Of a stretch of DNA of 64,000 bases, positions 22,846 to 34,169 are shown piece by piece. The DNA is from Tuctoria greenei (lineage: Eukaryota > Streptophyta > Magnoliopsida > Poales > Poaceae): assembly GCA_036927565.1 (NCBI GenBank), contig JAYESD010000001.1, forward strand, positions 46,374,064-46,438,063. Reading direction: 5' to 3'. Both the position numbers and the translations under genes were made by a program. Position 1 is the first letter of the stretch; every line of letters begins with the position of its first letter. The notes under the pieces were generated by a model. It was not told where the DNA came from, ran no database searches, and saw nothing but the letters and a program-made list of their open reading frames with translations.

Positions 22846-23094
22846 TGAAAGTGCATATACGCATACGTTGTGGGTTTTTGTTGATTTATGACAAACAAAT
22901 GAGATCCTAACCAGATTGTTGAGATGAGAGCGGGTTTTAATGAGAACATGGACAAAGCGCAAAAAGAAAGGAGAGCGAGAAATCAAGTTCGAAAGAGATC
23001 AAGAGATGAATAGAATAATCTTTGTGTATGGAGTGTGTTGGAGGAACACACCCCAAGAGCTCAAGCATAATTTAATCCTCACTGCACAAATTCA

Positions 23095-23640
23095 TACAGG
23101 TCCGAAATAGTCTGATATGCCCCATAATAGTCCGATAGTCCCTCTGTTCAGAATCGGGCAAGTCCTCCTAGTGCAGACTTGTCTGCACAGCCCAGGTTTA
23201 CACAGACCGGACTAGTCTGATATCACCCCGGACTAGTCCAATATATTGCTGACTAGGATCGGACTAGTCCTCCCCAATGCAGACTAGTCCTCAACACTTC
23301 ACAACTTTGCATAAAATCGGACAAGTCCAATATCACCATGGACTAGTCCGATATCCATCTGACCCAAATCGAACAAGTCCGATATATGCCCGGATTAGTA
23401 CAAAAAACCTTCTGAATAATATTGGACAAGTCCTCCAAGTGCGGACTTGTCCCCAATTCACTAAGGGTTTCACCACCACCGGACTAGTTCGATATGTGCC
23501 GGACTAGTCCAAACATTTCCAAAGACGAAAACGGACTAATCTGCCCCTGGCCAGACAAGTCCTATAATATGGGGCACTTAGGGTTTCCCACACGCCGCAC
23601 ACCGGACTAGTCCGGAGTCCACCACGGACTAGTCCAGACT
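23095..23640 (+). repeat. CGGACTAGTCCG palindrome array in U3 of F
   Basis: More than a dozen full or half copies of CCGGACTAGTCCGATAT and relatives (CGGACAAGTCC, CGGACTTGTCC), spaced roughly 20-45 bases apart, all upstream of the TATA-like box. Best-preserved copies lie at 23216-23245 and 23600-23635. Confidence 0.8.
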
Positions 23641-24403
23641 TTGAAAACCCTAATGGTAACCCTAGGGTAAATAGAGGTGCACAACCCAACTATGATCACT
23701 CTCGACCCCCGGCGCTGTCACACTCTCCAAGAGACTAGAAAACACGTCTCTCCACACAATCCAACGACGGAAAGATCAAATCCTTAAGGATACATTAGAT
23801 CAAAGGAGAGACACGATTCTTCAAGTCTTGAGCTCTTGGGTTTGATTCTCTCGCACACTCTTGTTATTTCATCGCAGATCTTACGAGTGTGTCTCGGTGG
23901 TGTTTTGATTTGTAATCTTGGGGAGCCCTCAACTTGTGAGAAGGCCCCTTGAACACGGTTATTCTTACCCCTTTGTGATAGTGGAAGAGAATTGGCCTTT
24001 GTGGCGATTCGACGAGGGTAGGGTTGGTGAAGACACGGTCCTTTCGTGGGCTCCTCAACATGGATGTAGGATGCCTTCGTTGGAACCAAACAACGGGATA
24101 AAAATCTTGTGTCTTCACTTTGCGCTTATTGTTCATTGCATCTAGGGTTTAATTGATCTTAGTCAAATTACGTAAAAACTTGAAACTAAGGTCATCTTGT
24201 GCTATCCTCAGTTTAATTGAAGCAACATACTCTAGTTGCATCTTAATTTCCACTGCGTAGAGTACTTGGATCGAGATCATCGACCAAACTTGGTTGATCT
24301 AGTCTGCAAGCACCGGACTGGTCTGCACACTTTCGGACTAGACTAATTTATCTGTACATGATCAAGTTGTTGAGTGTTGCAGGTTCCGACTAAAATTCAA
24401 AAA

Positions 24404-24427
24404 GGCATATTCACCCCCCTCTAGGAC
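24404..24427 (+). other. U5 hairpin, element F
   Basis: Loop TTCACCCCCCTC (24410-24421) is identical to that of A, B and the left LTR of C. The flanks GGCATA and TAGGAC pair at four of six positions, and would be a third stem sequence, partly decayed. Confidence 0.5.
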
Positions 24428-24435
24428 ACATTAAA

Positions 24436-24448
24436 TTAGTATTAGAGC
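24436..24448 (+). other. Primer binding site, element F (decayed)
   Basis: TTAGTATTAGAGC, six bases after the LTR, corresponds to the TTGGTATCAGAGC site of the other Sirevirus-type elements with two changes. Confidence 0.75.
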
Positions 24449-24486
24449 TAGGCTCTTCAAGAGGAGACTAATCGCTCGAAGAGAAA

Positions 24487-26828
24487 ATGTCAGACATGAA
24501 GGATGTGCACAAGAGCCTCAACAAAGAGAAGGTTGAAGATGAAAAGGCTCAAAAATTGGAGAAGGTCCTCGATGCCATTCAGGACTTCGAGGATGACGAT
24601 GAGGAGACGCTTGAACTAAAGGCGCTCCTAAGGAAGAAAGCCCTCTCCAAAGGGAAAATGAAGGTCGAGGACGAGAATAAAAAGAAGGGGAGTAGTCACA
24701 CTGACTACTCCCAATATCCTTTCAACTACGATTGTCTAAATTCTAACAACAGCCATTATTTGTCTATTCCACTAGGAAAAGCCCCACACTTTGATGCCAC
24801 TGATTACTCAATGTAGAGGCAAAACATGAAAATGCATTTAATCTCACTTAACCCCAACTTGTGGCATATAGTGTGCATAGGTATAGATATCCCAGACGAC
24901 GATGAAGAGCTCACACCAAGCCAAGAGCAAGCAATTCATCGGAATGCTCAAGCTGCAGAGGTCATCACTAAGTCGGGACAAGTTCACCAAGGTGGATGTA
25001 CTCGAGATTGCAAAGGAAATATGGGACGCATTGCACACTGCACATGAAGGCGATCGTCATTTGCGAGAGGCGAAGATCAAAATGATCGAAGGCGAATTGG
25101 AAAGATTCGCTATAGAAGAAGATGAGTCACCGCAAGACATGTACAACCGGTTGAAGACTGTCATCAACAAGGTTCGAGCATATGGAAGTAAAAAGTGGAA
25201 TGATCATGAGGTGGTGAAGCTCATCCTTAGAGCTTTCATGCCTCGCAATGTTACACTGTGCTCGATGATTAGATAAAGCCACGGGTACAAGAAAATGACT
25301 TCGGATGAATTGCTTGGAAAGATCATCTCTTTCGAAATGACGGAGAAGCAAGCAAAACATGTCAAGGATATTGCCAACCTCACCTCAACAAAGAAGAAAG
25401 GGGTCGCCTTAAAATCCACTTGCAAGCCCTTGTCAAAAGAAGCTCGAGAGGCTCAAGATGAAGATGACAACGATGATGAGAGCAGCGACATAGACGAGGA
25501 AGACATGATCCTCTTCATGAAGAAATTCAAGAGGGTGATGATGAGAAGACAAGTGGGTAAATCAAGTGAAGGAAAACACAAAGAAAAGTCAAGACCAATG
25601 TTGAGGAGGGATTGCTATTACTGTGGTGAATATGATCACTTTATAGTTGATTGCCCATACGAAGAAAACAAGATGAAGATCAAGGAAACGAAGCCTCAAC
25701 CCAAGAAGTTCTTCAAGAAAAAAAGGCAAGTGGGACAAACGCACCTAGGAAAGGAGTGGGACTCAAATGATGAGTCCTCGTCCGAAGAGGAAGAGGAGAT
25801 GGCTAGCATAGCCATCAAGAAGACGACCAAGAAGTCGACCCTCTTCCCAACTATCAGCTCTTCGAAGGACAACGACACCTGTCTCATGGAGAAGGAAGGT
25901 AAAAGAAAGGTAACATCTAAATCTTCCTCCTCGCATTCTTACTCTAGTGATAGTGATGCCAATAGTGATAATGAAGATATGCTTGTTGACCTTGGTAAGA
26001 AAATTGCCGCATGAATGAAATTCTTAATGGATAAACTTATTGATAAGGAGGATCTTGTTGATCTCCAATAAGATATGATAATTCTTCAAAAGGAGGAGTA
26101 TCTTAAAATCAAAAAGCTCCATGAACTTGAAAAGGAGCGAAGCAAGTCACTAGAGCTTGAATTAGCTTCAAGCAAAGAAGCTAGCTTGAAGTTAACCGAC
26201 TCAAATGTAATTATCAAGGATGAACTTGCTAACTTGACCAATATTAATAAGATCCTTGAAGTACAAGTTGAGTCACTCAAGTGAAGTGACCCTTCATCCT
26301 CTTCATGCTCACCTTCTCAACACCTAAAATCTGAAACTACTACCACTTGTACATGTGCTAAAGTTGAAACTAACTTGAAGGATAAGTCGAACATGACAAA
26401 GGACAAGCATCCTTCCCGTAGTGGCATATTTGACAAGGAGAAGATCAAGTATGCACGCAGTGCATACTTGACCACAAGACCTCCTAATGTCAAATATGGC
26501 ATTGGGTATTCTTATGGTGAAAAGCAAAGTGCTAGAAGCCATAAGAATAACAAGGAGTGTATTGCTTTTATCAAGGGAAACTCCCCTCAAGCTAGAAAGG
26601 CTAATAATGTTGACAAGTCCAAACACGCTAATTCATATGAGCAACAACTTTTGTTTAGAACCTTTGATGCATCTTATGTTCTTATGAAAAGCAACTTTGG
26701 TAAAAGTGTATGCCAAATATGTTGGGCCACGCCATGGGAAAACCAAGTCCCATGTGTGGGTGCCCAAATCACTTGTAACTAACCTCAAAGGACCCAAGCA
26801 AGCTTGGGTACCTAAAACCAAAGCATAA
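24487..26828 (+). pseudogene. gag: gag of element F, broken
   Basis: Starts at ATG 24487 (MSDMKDVHKSLNKEKVEDEK), an acidic, lysine-rich N-terminus. The gag core begins at GKAPHFDATDYSM, where the following Trp codon of the family is TAG. Frame changes follow near 24900-24970 and a TAA at 25274. From 25295 the frame is open for 239 codons with an acidic region, a zinc knuckle CYYCGEYDHFIVDC (near 25610) and Ser/Glu-rich repeats. A coiled-coil segment lies at 26075-26284 (EEYLKIKKLHELEKERSKSL) after a stop. The last part ends KQAWVPKTKA and TAA at 26826-26828, just upstream of the acceptor-like AG. Not expressible as it stands. Confidence 0.85.
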
Positions 26829-26845
26829 CTTGTTTTTGCAGGCCT
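26829..26845 (+). promoter_or_regulatory. gag/pol junction with splice-acceptor-like end, element F
   Basis: CTTGTTTTTGCAG then GCC: a textbook-looking pyrimidine tract and AG, 12 bases after the gag TAA, with ATAAC as a branch-point-like word overlapping the stop. The protease frame begins with the base after the AG and is out of frame with gag. Confidence 0.45.
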
Positions 26846-27758
26846 ATTCCTCCGGTGGATCGAAATGGGTGCTAGATAGTGGATGCATCAACCACATGAC
26901 CGGAGAAAGAGGGATGTTCGTTGAGTATGAATTAAATGAAGATGCAAGTGAGGACATCCATTTCGGAGACAATAGTCAAGAAAGGGTGCTCGATACCGGT
27001 AAAATTGCAATATCATCTCAACACACGCTTTCTCATGTTTTGCATGTTGACATCTTAGATTATAACCTTTTTTCCATATCTCAATTATATGATAGGTGTT
27101 ATAATTGCTTGTTTACTAATGAGGGTGTGATCGTCTCTAGAAGGAGTGATGACTCGGTTGCATACAATGGTTTGTTGAAGTGAAAGCTTTATCTTGTTGA
27201 CTTCAACAAAGATAAAGCGGAACTTGACACATGTTTGATTGCGAAGACCAATATGGTTTGGCTGTGACATAGATGGCTAGCACGTGTTGGTATAAGGGCG
27301 ATCACATCAGAGGTTTGAAGGATGTCGTTTTTTGGGAAAGACAGGCCTTGTAGCATGTGCCAAGCCGGGAAGCAAGTAGGAGCAACTCATCCCACGAAGA
27401 ATGTCATGACAATGACAAGACCGCTTGAGCTACTTCACATGGACATATTTGCTCCTACTGCGTACATAAGCATCAGTGGTAACAAATACGGCTTAGTAAT
27501 TGTTGATGATTTTTTCGCGCTTCACGTGGGTTTTCTTTTTGCATTATAAGACAGAAACTCGAGGAACCCTCAAGAAGTTTCTCAAGTGTGCAAAAATGAG
27601 TTCTCATTGAAGATCAAGAACATACGGAGCAACAACAGCACGGAATTCAAGAACACCCAAGTTGAGGAGTACTTAGATGAAGAAGGCATAAAACATGAGT
27701 TTTCAGGACCATACTCCCCTCAACAAAACGGAGTGGCCTAAAGAAGGAAGAACCAAAC
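26842..27758 (+). pseudogene. pol: pol of element F, 5' part: protease and integrase
   Basis: Open from the junction to TGA at 27181: protease motif WVLDSGCINHMTG, HFGDNSQ, LSHVLHVDILDYNLFSISQL. After that it continues through YLVDFNKDKAELDTC with a damaged zinc region (the Trp before HRW is a stop), CSMCQAGKQ, LLHMDIFAPT (first integrase Asp), then shifts near 27540. The second catalytic Asp of RSDNGTEF is Asn here (RSNNSTEF). The sequence stops at PQQNGVA with a stop codon in place of the catalytic Glu position, just before the E insertion. Dead protease-integrase. Confidence 0.85.
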
Positions 27759-29627
27759 TGTAGGATCGAAGAGCACGTGAAAAGCTACCAGAGGGGGGGT
27801 GAATGGTAGATTTAAAAAATCTTACGCTGCGGAAACATTTAAATCCCAACCCCTTCAGTAGAAAAACGATCTGTTAAAGAAATTGTGTGTGAGACTAATC
27901 TAAATGTGTTTCACCGGAACAGAAGTGATATATATCAGAGAGAATCAAGTCACGAAGAAAACACAAGAAGAATCACTCAAATCCGTCGAGAGAAACTCAA
28001 GTTATGATCGAAAGATCTAACAAAGGTGAATCTGTCCTACCCGAGAAAAACAGTTCTGGGATGCTGCAAAGAAAATGGTGTAGATCAGAAATCACAAATC
28101 CAATGACCGTGAAATTTTTACAGATGATAGACAATAAAGTTGTGAAAACAACCCAAAAAGAATCACCTCAGTTGGATCTGTAAAACTCGAGTGATGAGAA
28201 AACCACCGACGAAAGGTAGTGCTGTCCAGAAAATCCACGAGTAAAACATGTCTGGAACAAGTCGGACGAATAAGGCACAAAAATTCCTTCAAACTACGAA
28301 TTTTCTTCAATAGAGCACAAGAGGAATAGCCCCAAAGTCGTGCACCACGAGCTCTGGTCTCCCTTGCTTATATAACCAGCTCGAAAGCCAACTCAACTCA
28401 AATCAGGACCCTAATCCTACTCCGTTCACGAATCAAAACTTTCCATAACTGCTTATGACACTTCTATACGCAGATAGAAGCAATATTAAGACTTTCAAAC
28501 ACCTAAGGAATGTATCCCACATTCCTAAAACAACTACGATTCGTGACCCACACGAAATCCTATCATAACCAACTCAAAACATTCCATTTTTGAGTCAAAC
28601 CCAACTCAGCCACAGCCTGAGTCCATAACCTAGTCGGTTGGACCTTTTCGACCAATTCTTTACGTCCACATCTCTTCATCACGCCTCGAAACCATGAAGA
28701 CACGTCCATGCACTCCTTGCACACGTGCAAACATATTCCAACAACGTCCACGATACCTTCATATGCAATGTTCTTGATTCAAACAAGCTGCGCAACCTCC
28801 CGATCAACTCAACCACAATTCCTCCCAAACTTGGTTGTTGAACCTCATCTTCTCCCTAAGACTAGTTCAATGGATCCCGTCACCAGCCATGTCTTGAACT
28901 CAAGCAACACCTACACATGAACAAATAACCAATCTGTATGAGCCCAAGTCTGCGACTTGACTCAAGTGTGTTCCAAAACTACAACACCTTACGTGAGCAC
29001 CCCACATAAGCATGTTGCAAAGCACAGGAAAATGATATAAGCCTTAACCACCAAAACACACCAAAAACTTATAAAAACAATACTAATCAACCTTTCCATA
29101 AGTGTAAAGCAAGTTTGAAACATTTCACATGAAAATTTGGAACATTACGATCAAGCTCCAAACCTTGCCAAAGTTAACCGGAGCTTGAGCTGGAGCTTAC
29201 CAAAGCTAGTACAACCTAGCGACGGAGCTTACCAAAGCTAGTACAACCTAGCGCCGGAGCTTACCAAATCTAGTACAACCTAGCTCCGGAGCCTAGCACC
29301 GGAGCTAACCAAAACTAGTCAGAACTAGTCATCCCAAAAGTCGGAGCTAGAAAAATATGTCGGAGCTAACCAACATAAGTCAGACCTAGCAAAACATATC
29401 GGAGCTTCACAAAGACATGCCGGAGCTATCAAAGTCAAGCCAGAGCTAAAAACAAAGCTCACCGGAGCTACCCAAAAACATGTCGGATCTAGACAAAGAA
29501 AGTTGGACCTATTGTCGAACCTTGCAGAAGCTCGGAGCTAGAGTCGGACCTTGCTAAAAAGATGTTATGGCATCATTCAAAACTTTTATTTTCAAAGCCA
29601 ATGTATTCAGCACACATAGGTCTCACA
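27759..29627 (-). repeat. 3' LTR of element E
   Basis: About 1.87 kb. On the element strand it starts TGTGAGACCTATG and ends GATCCTACA. TATA (TTATATA) lies near 28369-28376. The CCGGAGCT array covers 29150-29560. Near 27790-27813 the U5 hairpin with a seven-C loop is present. Confidence 0.9.
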
Positions 29628-30584
29628 ATCTCCCCCCTTGATGAATGCATTGGTAACACCATTTAAAATCCGAACATTGGCATGAAAAGTTTTGAGAACA
29701 ATTTCCCCCCTTTTTGAAAATCAAATGAGATAGAAAGAAATATGCCCCCCTATACATATTTCTCCCCCTTGCATAATTCACCATATTATCTCTCCCCCTT
29801 TGACAATGTATTCAGCAAGGTTCAAAAAAGAAATTTTAATTGTTATGAGCATATTATAATATATACATATAAAACAAAGCTCATCCAAGTCATACTATCA
29901 AGTAACTTACACTATCACAACAATGAGATACATAAAGTATTGTAAGCCATGCTAGAGATCAAATGTAATTTTCAATTTAAGCAAGTCATGATCTCACAAA
30001 CTTAGCTATTTCAATACCTGAAAGCATGACACTTGTTGCTGCATTTTATTATTTTTCAAAGCACAAATTTAGATCATATGGTATTTGTAAGAGATTATAT
30101 GCGCATCTGCCTTATTCTAACCAACCAAGCCAAGCCTATGTCATTTGACAATCAGAAGCTTAAGGACATGGTTTAGTCAAACACAACTTCTTCCAAGTTC
30201 ATATCTAAGTGCAATGATAAGACATATCAAAATAAGAAGTGCGATGCATGCATATTCTCTTGATCTTTTCTAAACTTATATTTGTTCATAAAAAAAACTC
30301 AACAAGTGAGTTGATTACTTGATTAATTCTTTATGATTAAAAGCACTTGTGAGCATGCAACAAGTTCAAAACAGCAACAATGTTCGACCATGACCAGATT
30401 TAGTGTAAGTAATTATTCCAATTACTAGACATGGCAAAAACTACAAAATGTATAACACGAGTAATGTAGTAAGAACTTTCAGCATGTAAAAGGAAACACA
30501 AAGTCATATGTGTATGAAATACTATGCTCATATTATTTTAATTTCAGATTCACACATAGACTTCTAGGGTTTCAAAACTCCCCC
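29628..30584 (-). other. 3' untranslated region and multiple polypurine tracts, element E
   Basis: Non-coding between the pol stop and the LTR. The LTR-proximal 190 bases contain at least four G-rich purine tracts on the element strand (AAGGGGGGAGAT next to the LTR, others near 29706, 29744, 29765 and 29795). Repeated tracts in this position are a reported hallmark of Sireviruses; the LTR-proximal one would prime plus-strand synthesis. The rest is clearly similar to the same region of B and D. Confidence 0.8.
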
Positions 30585-32484
30585 TCAATGTAAGCCATGA
30601 GGTTGCATAACCCCTATTTAACTACGAATGTAACAAAAATGAGGGAAATCAAGAGGTTTTGTAAAAATTTCGTCCAATTGTTGTTCGGTATTTACATGGT
30701 GAAGCACAATGTTTCCTTTTGCAACATTATCATGGAGAAAGTGATACCTAATACCAATGTGCTTGGTTCTAGAATGTGGCATAGGGTTTTTAGCAATCCA
30801 AATGGCACTGGTGTTATCACAAAACAGTGGAACACTATCTAGATCAACCCCATAGTCCTTAAGTGTTTGAACAATCCAAAGAATTTGTGAGCAAGCACTA
30901 GCAGCAGCTACATATTCAGATTCGGTTGTGGATTGTGCAACTGAATTTTGTTTTCTAGAGGACCAAGCAACAAGTGAATTACTAAGAAAATGACAAGCAC
31001 CGGAAGTACTTTTCCTATCAATCCTACAACTTCAAAAATCAGCATCGGAAAAAGTTTTCAAAGTAACTGTTGAGGAAGAAGGAAGAAAAATGCCAAATTC
31101 TTGAGTTTCATGTAAGTACCTAAGAATCCTTTTGATGGCTTGATGATGTGAAGCACGTGGGGAGGATTGAAACCGTGCACAAAGACATACGCTGAATTGT
31201 ATGTCCAGTCTTGATGCTAAGAGGTACAAAAGTGATCCGATCATGCTTCAATATTCTTTTTGATCCATGGGTTCACCATATTCATCAAGTTCAAGTGTTG
31301 TTGATGTTCCCATTGGTGTCTGGAGAGGCTTGCTTTTGTCCATGTTGAAGCGCCTTAGGAGGTCTTTTGTATACTTCGTTTGATGCACAAAGGTATTCTC
31401 CTTGGTTTGCTTGATTTGCAGCCCTAAAAAGTACGTGAGTTATCCCATCATACTCATCTCAAATCCTGAACTCATCATAGCTGAATACTTGGACACGAGA
31501 TCATGAGAAGCACAACCAAAGATAATATCATCCACATACACTTGAACGAATAATGAGTCATTGCCATGCTTAAGTAAAAAAAGTGTTTTATCAACCTTGC
31601 CCATGGTAAACCCCTTTTCAAGTAAGAATATTTTAACCTATCATAGCTCTAGGGGCTTGTCTGAGACCGTACAAGGCTTTGGACAGTTTGTAAACATGAT
31701 TAGGAAAATCTGAATTTTCAAAACCCGGTGGTTGTTTGACATAAACCTCCTATCTATGTAGCCATTAAGAAAAGCTCGTTTAACATCCATTTGATATAGA
31801 TTAAAACCTTTAGATGCAACAAAAGCTAACAAAATTTATATGGCTTCTAATCTAGCAATAGGAGCAAAAGTTTCATCAAAATCTAGACCTTCAACTTGAG
31901 TGAAACCTTGAGCAACCAACCTAGCCTTATTCCTAACCACAACCCCATCCTCACTATGTTTATTTTTAAACAACCACTTAGTTCCAATTAAAGTGTGACC
32001 TTGAGGAGGAGGTACATGTTTCCAAACATTATTTCTTTCAAAATTTTTTAACTCTTCTTGCATGGCAATAATCCAAGATTCATTAGTGAGTGCGTGCGAT
32101 ATATCTTTGGGTTCAAAAGAAGCAACAAAAGTAGAATGAGCATGAGAGTTTGGATCGCAAAACTTGGACCTTGTAACTTGTTCATTCAAGCTTCCAATAA
32201 TCCGTGTGGAGGATAAATTTTCAGAACCCGGAGGGGAGTGTACACTTCACAAGCTTTTTCTTCTTCATGTTCATCACAAATCGATGAGCTTGTGACTCGA
32301 GGAGGATCTGGACCAGCAATGGTGGTCGTCGGTGCTGGTTGTGAATCAAAATCAGAAGTCGAACAATGTCATTGACTGCTGAATTTTTGGGCAGTAGCTC
32401 CACCTCTTCCTCATCTTCAACGAAAATGCTCTCCCCCTGCGGATATGGATCTGGACCATTTACCTCTGAATAATTGAACACGTC
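30585..32484 (-). pseudogene. pol: pol of element E, 3' part: RT and RNase H
   Basis: Reads from the integrase-RT linker (NGPDPYPQGESIF at 32460) through RT (IGTKWLFKNKHSEDGV, ARLVAQGFTQVEGLDF, FAPIARLEAI), with a stop at about 31833 and frame changes between 31700 and 31620. The RT active site on the minus strand reads YVDDIIFGCAS near 31540-31510 and is intact. RNase H follows (IGSLLYLLASRLDIQFSVC at 31244, TFSDADF, then a stop, DRKSTSGACHF, STTESEYVAA, LFCDNTSA). It ends MQPHGLH with TGA at 30585. At least six stops or shifts make it non-functional. Confidence 0.85.
32480..32484. other. Target duplication, left side of element C
   Basis: ACGTC next to the LTR. On the other side C is followed by ACG and then by element D, so only three bases of the partner copy are visible. 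Confidence 0.6.
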
Positions 32485-32499
32485 TGTAAGGATCGAAAC

Positions 32500-32523
32500 G
32501 CCCAAGAGGGGGGTGAATTGGGC
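32500..32523 (-). other. U5 hairpin, 3' LTR of element C
   Basis: Element-strand stem GCCCAA/TTGGGC, perfect 6 bp, around the loop TTCACCCCCCTC. The loop matches element B exactly while the stem is different but still pairs. It ends 15 bases from the LTR end. Confidence 0.6.
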
Positions 32524-33164
32524 TTGCTTTCAAATTTTAAGGTAATTAAAAACTAACAACTTAAAGCCCAATTCCCTATGCGATTAATCTATGCAATCAA
32601 TGTAAATTAAAGTTGCGGAATGAAGATTGCATAAATGTAAAAGGGAGAGGGATGCAAACGCTCAAGGGACACGGAGTTTATCCCGTGGTTCGGCAAGATC
32701 ACAAGGATCTTCCTACATCCACGTTGTGGCACCCACCGAAGGGTTTTGCCTCTCCCAAGTCACCGAGACAAGGGGGTCTTCACTATTCTTCTCCGTTCGC
32801 CAACCTTGGCAAGGTGGAGCTCAAGCCTTGTACACTTTGAATCCTCCGGGCTTCCACAATCCTCTTGGCAAGCTCCGAAAGTCACACACACCAAGGGACA
32901 CTCCCTTATGGCTCTCACTACACTAGAGACTCACCAAGAATGGAGGCACACAAGCACTATCTCTAGCTAGTTCTAGCCTATCTCTTGGTGTACAAATGAT
33001 GAGCAAATGATGTGGAAGTGGTAGCTCTATGTCTTGAATGCTCTAGGATGTGTAGATTATGTTTGGGATTCAAGTCATATCGATTTGACAGGTTGAAGGG
33101 GTATAAATAGCCAGCCTCCACGAAATAGCCGTTGTAAAAGTAGGCTGACATCACTGCTCTGCGA

Positions 33165-33540
33165 ACACCGGATGATCCGATGTCTCCCCTTCAGTTATCA
33201 TCGGTCAAAGCCAAATTAGCTGATGTCACTGTGTCAGATATGACCGTTGTTAGACCGATGTTGACCCTGTCTTCTCATCGGATGATCCAGTGGCTCTTCC
33301 TCCAGAATTTGCTTGATCTTGATGCTTACTGGAGTAATCGACTGATGTGTGTAAGTCTGCACATCGGATGATCCAGTGCTTCACTTGGTCCAATGGTATT
33401 TCGATCTGTACTAATGGACCGATGTCACTGAGCCACTCACATCGGATGATCCGGTGAGTGCATTTGTCTGAGGTCTTCTTCTTCTGTTGACACAACTCGA
33501 CCGATGTAGTCAACTCAAAAATCATCGGATGATCCGGTGT
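33165..33540 (-). repeat. CGGATGATCCG palindrome array in U3 of C (3' LTR)
   Basis: Five copies of a 17-base near-palindrome such as CATCGGATGATCCGGTG, starting near 33165, 33276, 33361, 33438 and 33522, with looser ACCGATGT and ATCGGTC half-sites between them. Spacing is about 75-110 bases. Confidence 0.85.
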
Positions 33541-33852
33541 GTTCAACTTGTTGACTTTGAGTTTTTTTGAGTTGTTCTTTTGGAATTTGAACTTGTGACC
33601 TCTTTGATACTTGTTTGAAATGTTGCTCTGATAGTCTTCAAGCATTGAGTGATGTCAAGTTAGAGCTTTCACTTTTTGTCTTCATATGATTCGATTTGAT
33701 CTCATTAGTTGATTTTATATGGGTCTCCAATGTAATTTTGATTTCATTTGATTGAGAGATTATTGGGACCTTGCATTCACAAATTCATTAGTAATATCGA
33801 ATGGTTGTCATTAATCACCGAAACCGTACCTCATGGGGCCTAGATGCTTTCA

Positions 33853-34169
33853 ATCTCCCCCTTTTTGGTGATTGATGACAACACAATAATTTAAAGCGCA
33901 ATAATAATGAATTTGATGGTACAATACTCAAGAAGATATGCAATGAATACAAGATAAGACACATTAAGCTTGTAGAAAGCAAATGAAATTAATGGCGTGA
34001 AATGCTCAATCGATTAATGCCATAAGCAAATGAGACAAGCGGAAAAGTGCTTAATTAAAATTACAAAAAGGTACTCAAGCACACAGGAATACAAAGAAAT
34101 AAACTCCCCCTGACTCCTCTACCTCTTCTCCCCCTTTGGCATCAAGACACCAAAAAGGGATCAGAAAGC
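33853..34169 (-). other. Polypurine tracts and 3' untranslated region, element C
   Basis: Element-strand AAAAAGGGGGAGAT abuts the LTR (33853-33867). Further GGGGGAG-type tracts lie at about 34105 and 34130-34137. No gene between the env-like stop and the LTR. Confidence 0.8.

Larger units (their letters stand above)
22846..24430 (+). repeat. 5' LTR of element F
   Basis: About 1.59 kb, TGAAAGTGCAT...GGACACA. U3 holds the CGGACTAGTCCG array; a TATA-like GTAAATAGAGG lies near 23667, about where the related LTR has TATAAATA. U5 ends with the C-rich hairpin (24404-24427). Confidence 0.85.
22846..27758 (+). mobile_element. Element F: Sirevirus-type copia, 5' part
   Basis: 5' LTR (22846-24430), decayed primer site, gag and the first part of pol, cut at 27758 by the LTR of element E. 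The sequence GGAGG before the LTR would be its target duplication; the partner copy is not in the window. The protein sequence (YSMxRQNMKMHLISL, GGSKWVLDSGC) places it near C rather than near the A/B/D/E family. Heavily mutated. Confidence 0.88.
27759..32484 (-). mobile_element. Element E: Sirevirus-type copia, 3' part
   Basis: On the minus strand: RT and RNase H, 3' untranslated region with multiple polypurine tracts, and 3' LTR. It belongs to the family of A, B and D. It is inserted in F (left flank CAAAC) and cut at 32484 by the LTR of C, within the linker between integrase and RT. The missing 5' half is expected beyond the right edge of the window. Confidence 0.9.
32485..33852 (-). repeat. 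3' LTR of element C
   Basis: 1368 bases, element strand TGAAAGCATCTAGG...GATCCTTACA. U3 contains five CGGATGATCCG palindromes. The only TATA-like sequence is at 33102-33109, reading TATTTATA on the element strand (TATAAATA on the other), followed by CCCCTTC. The U5 hairpin lies at 32500-32523. Confidence 0.92.

Noticed and set aside
33102..33109. Plus-strand TATAAATA in the LTR of C considered as an antisense promoter
   Set aside because: The word reads TATTTATA on the element strand, similar to the TATA-like word before the env-like gene, so it may serve either direction; sequence alone cannot show antisense transcription.
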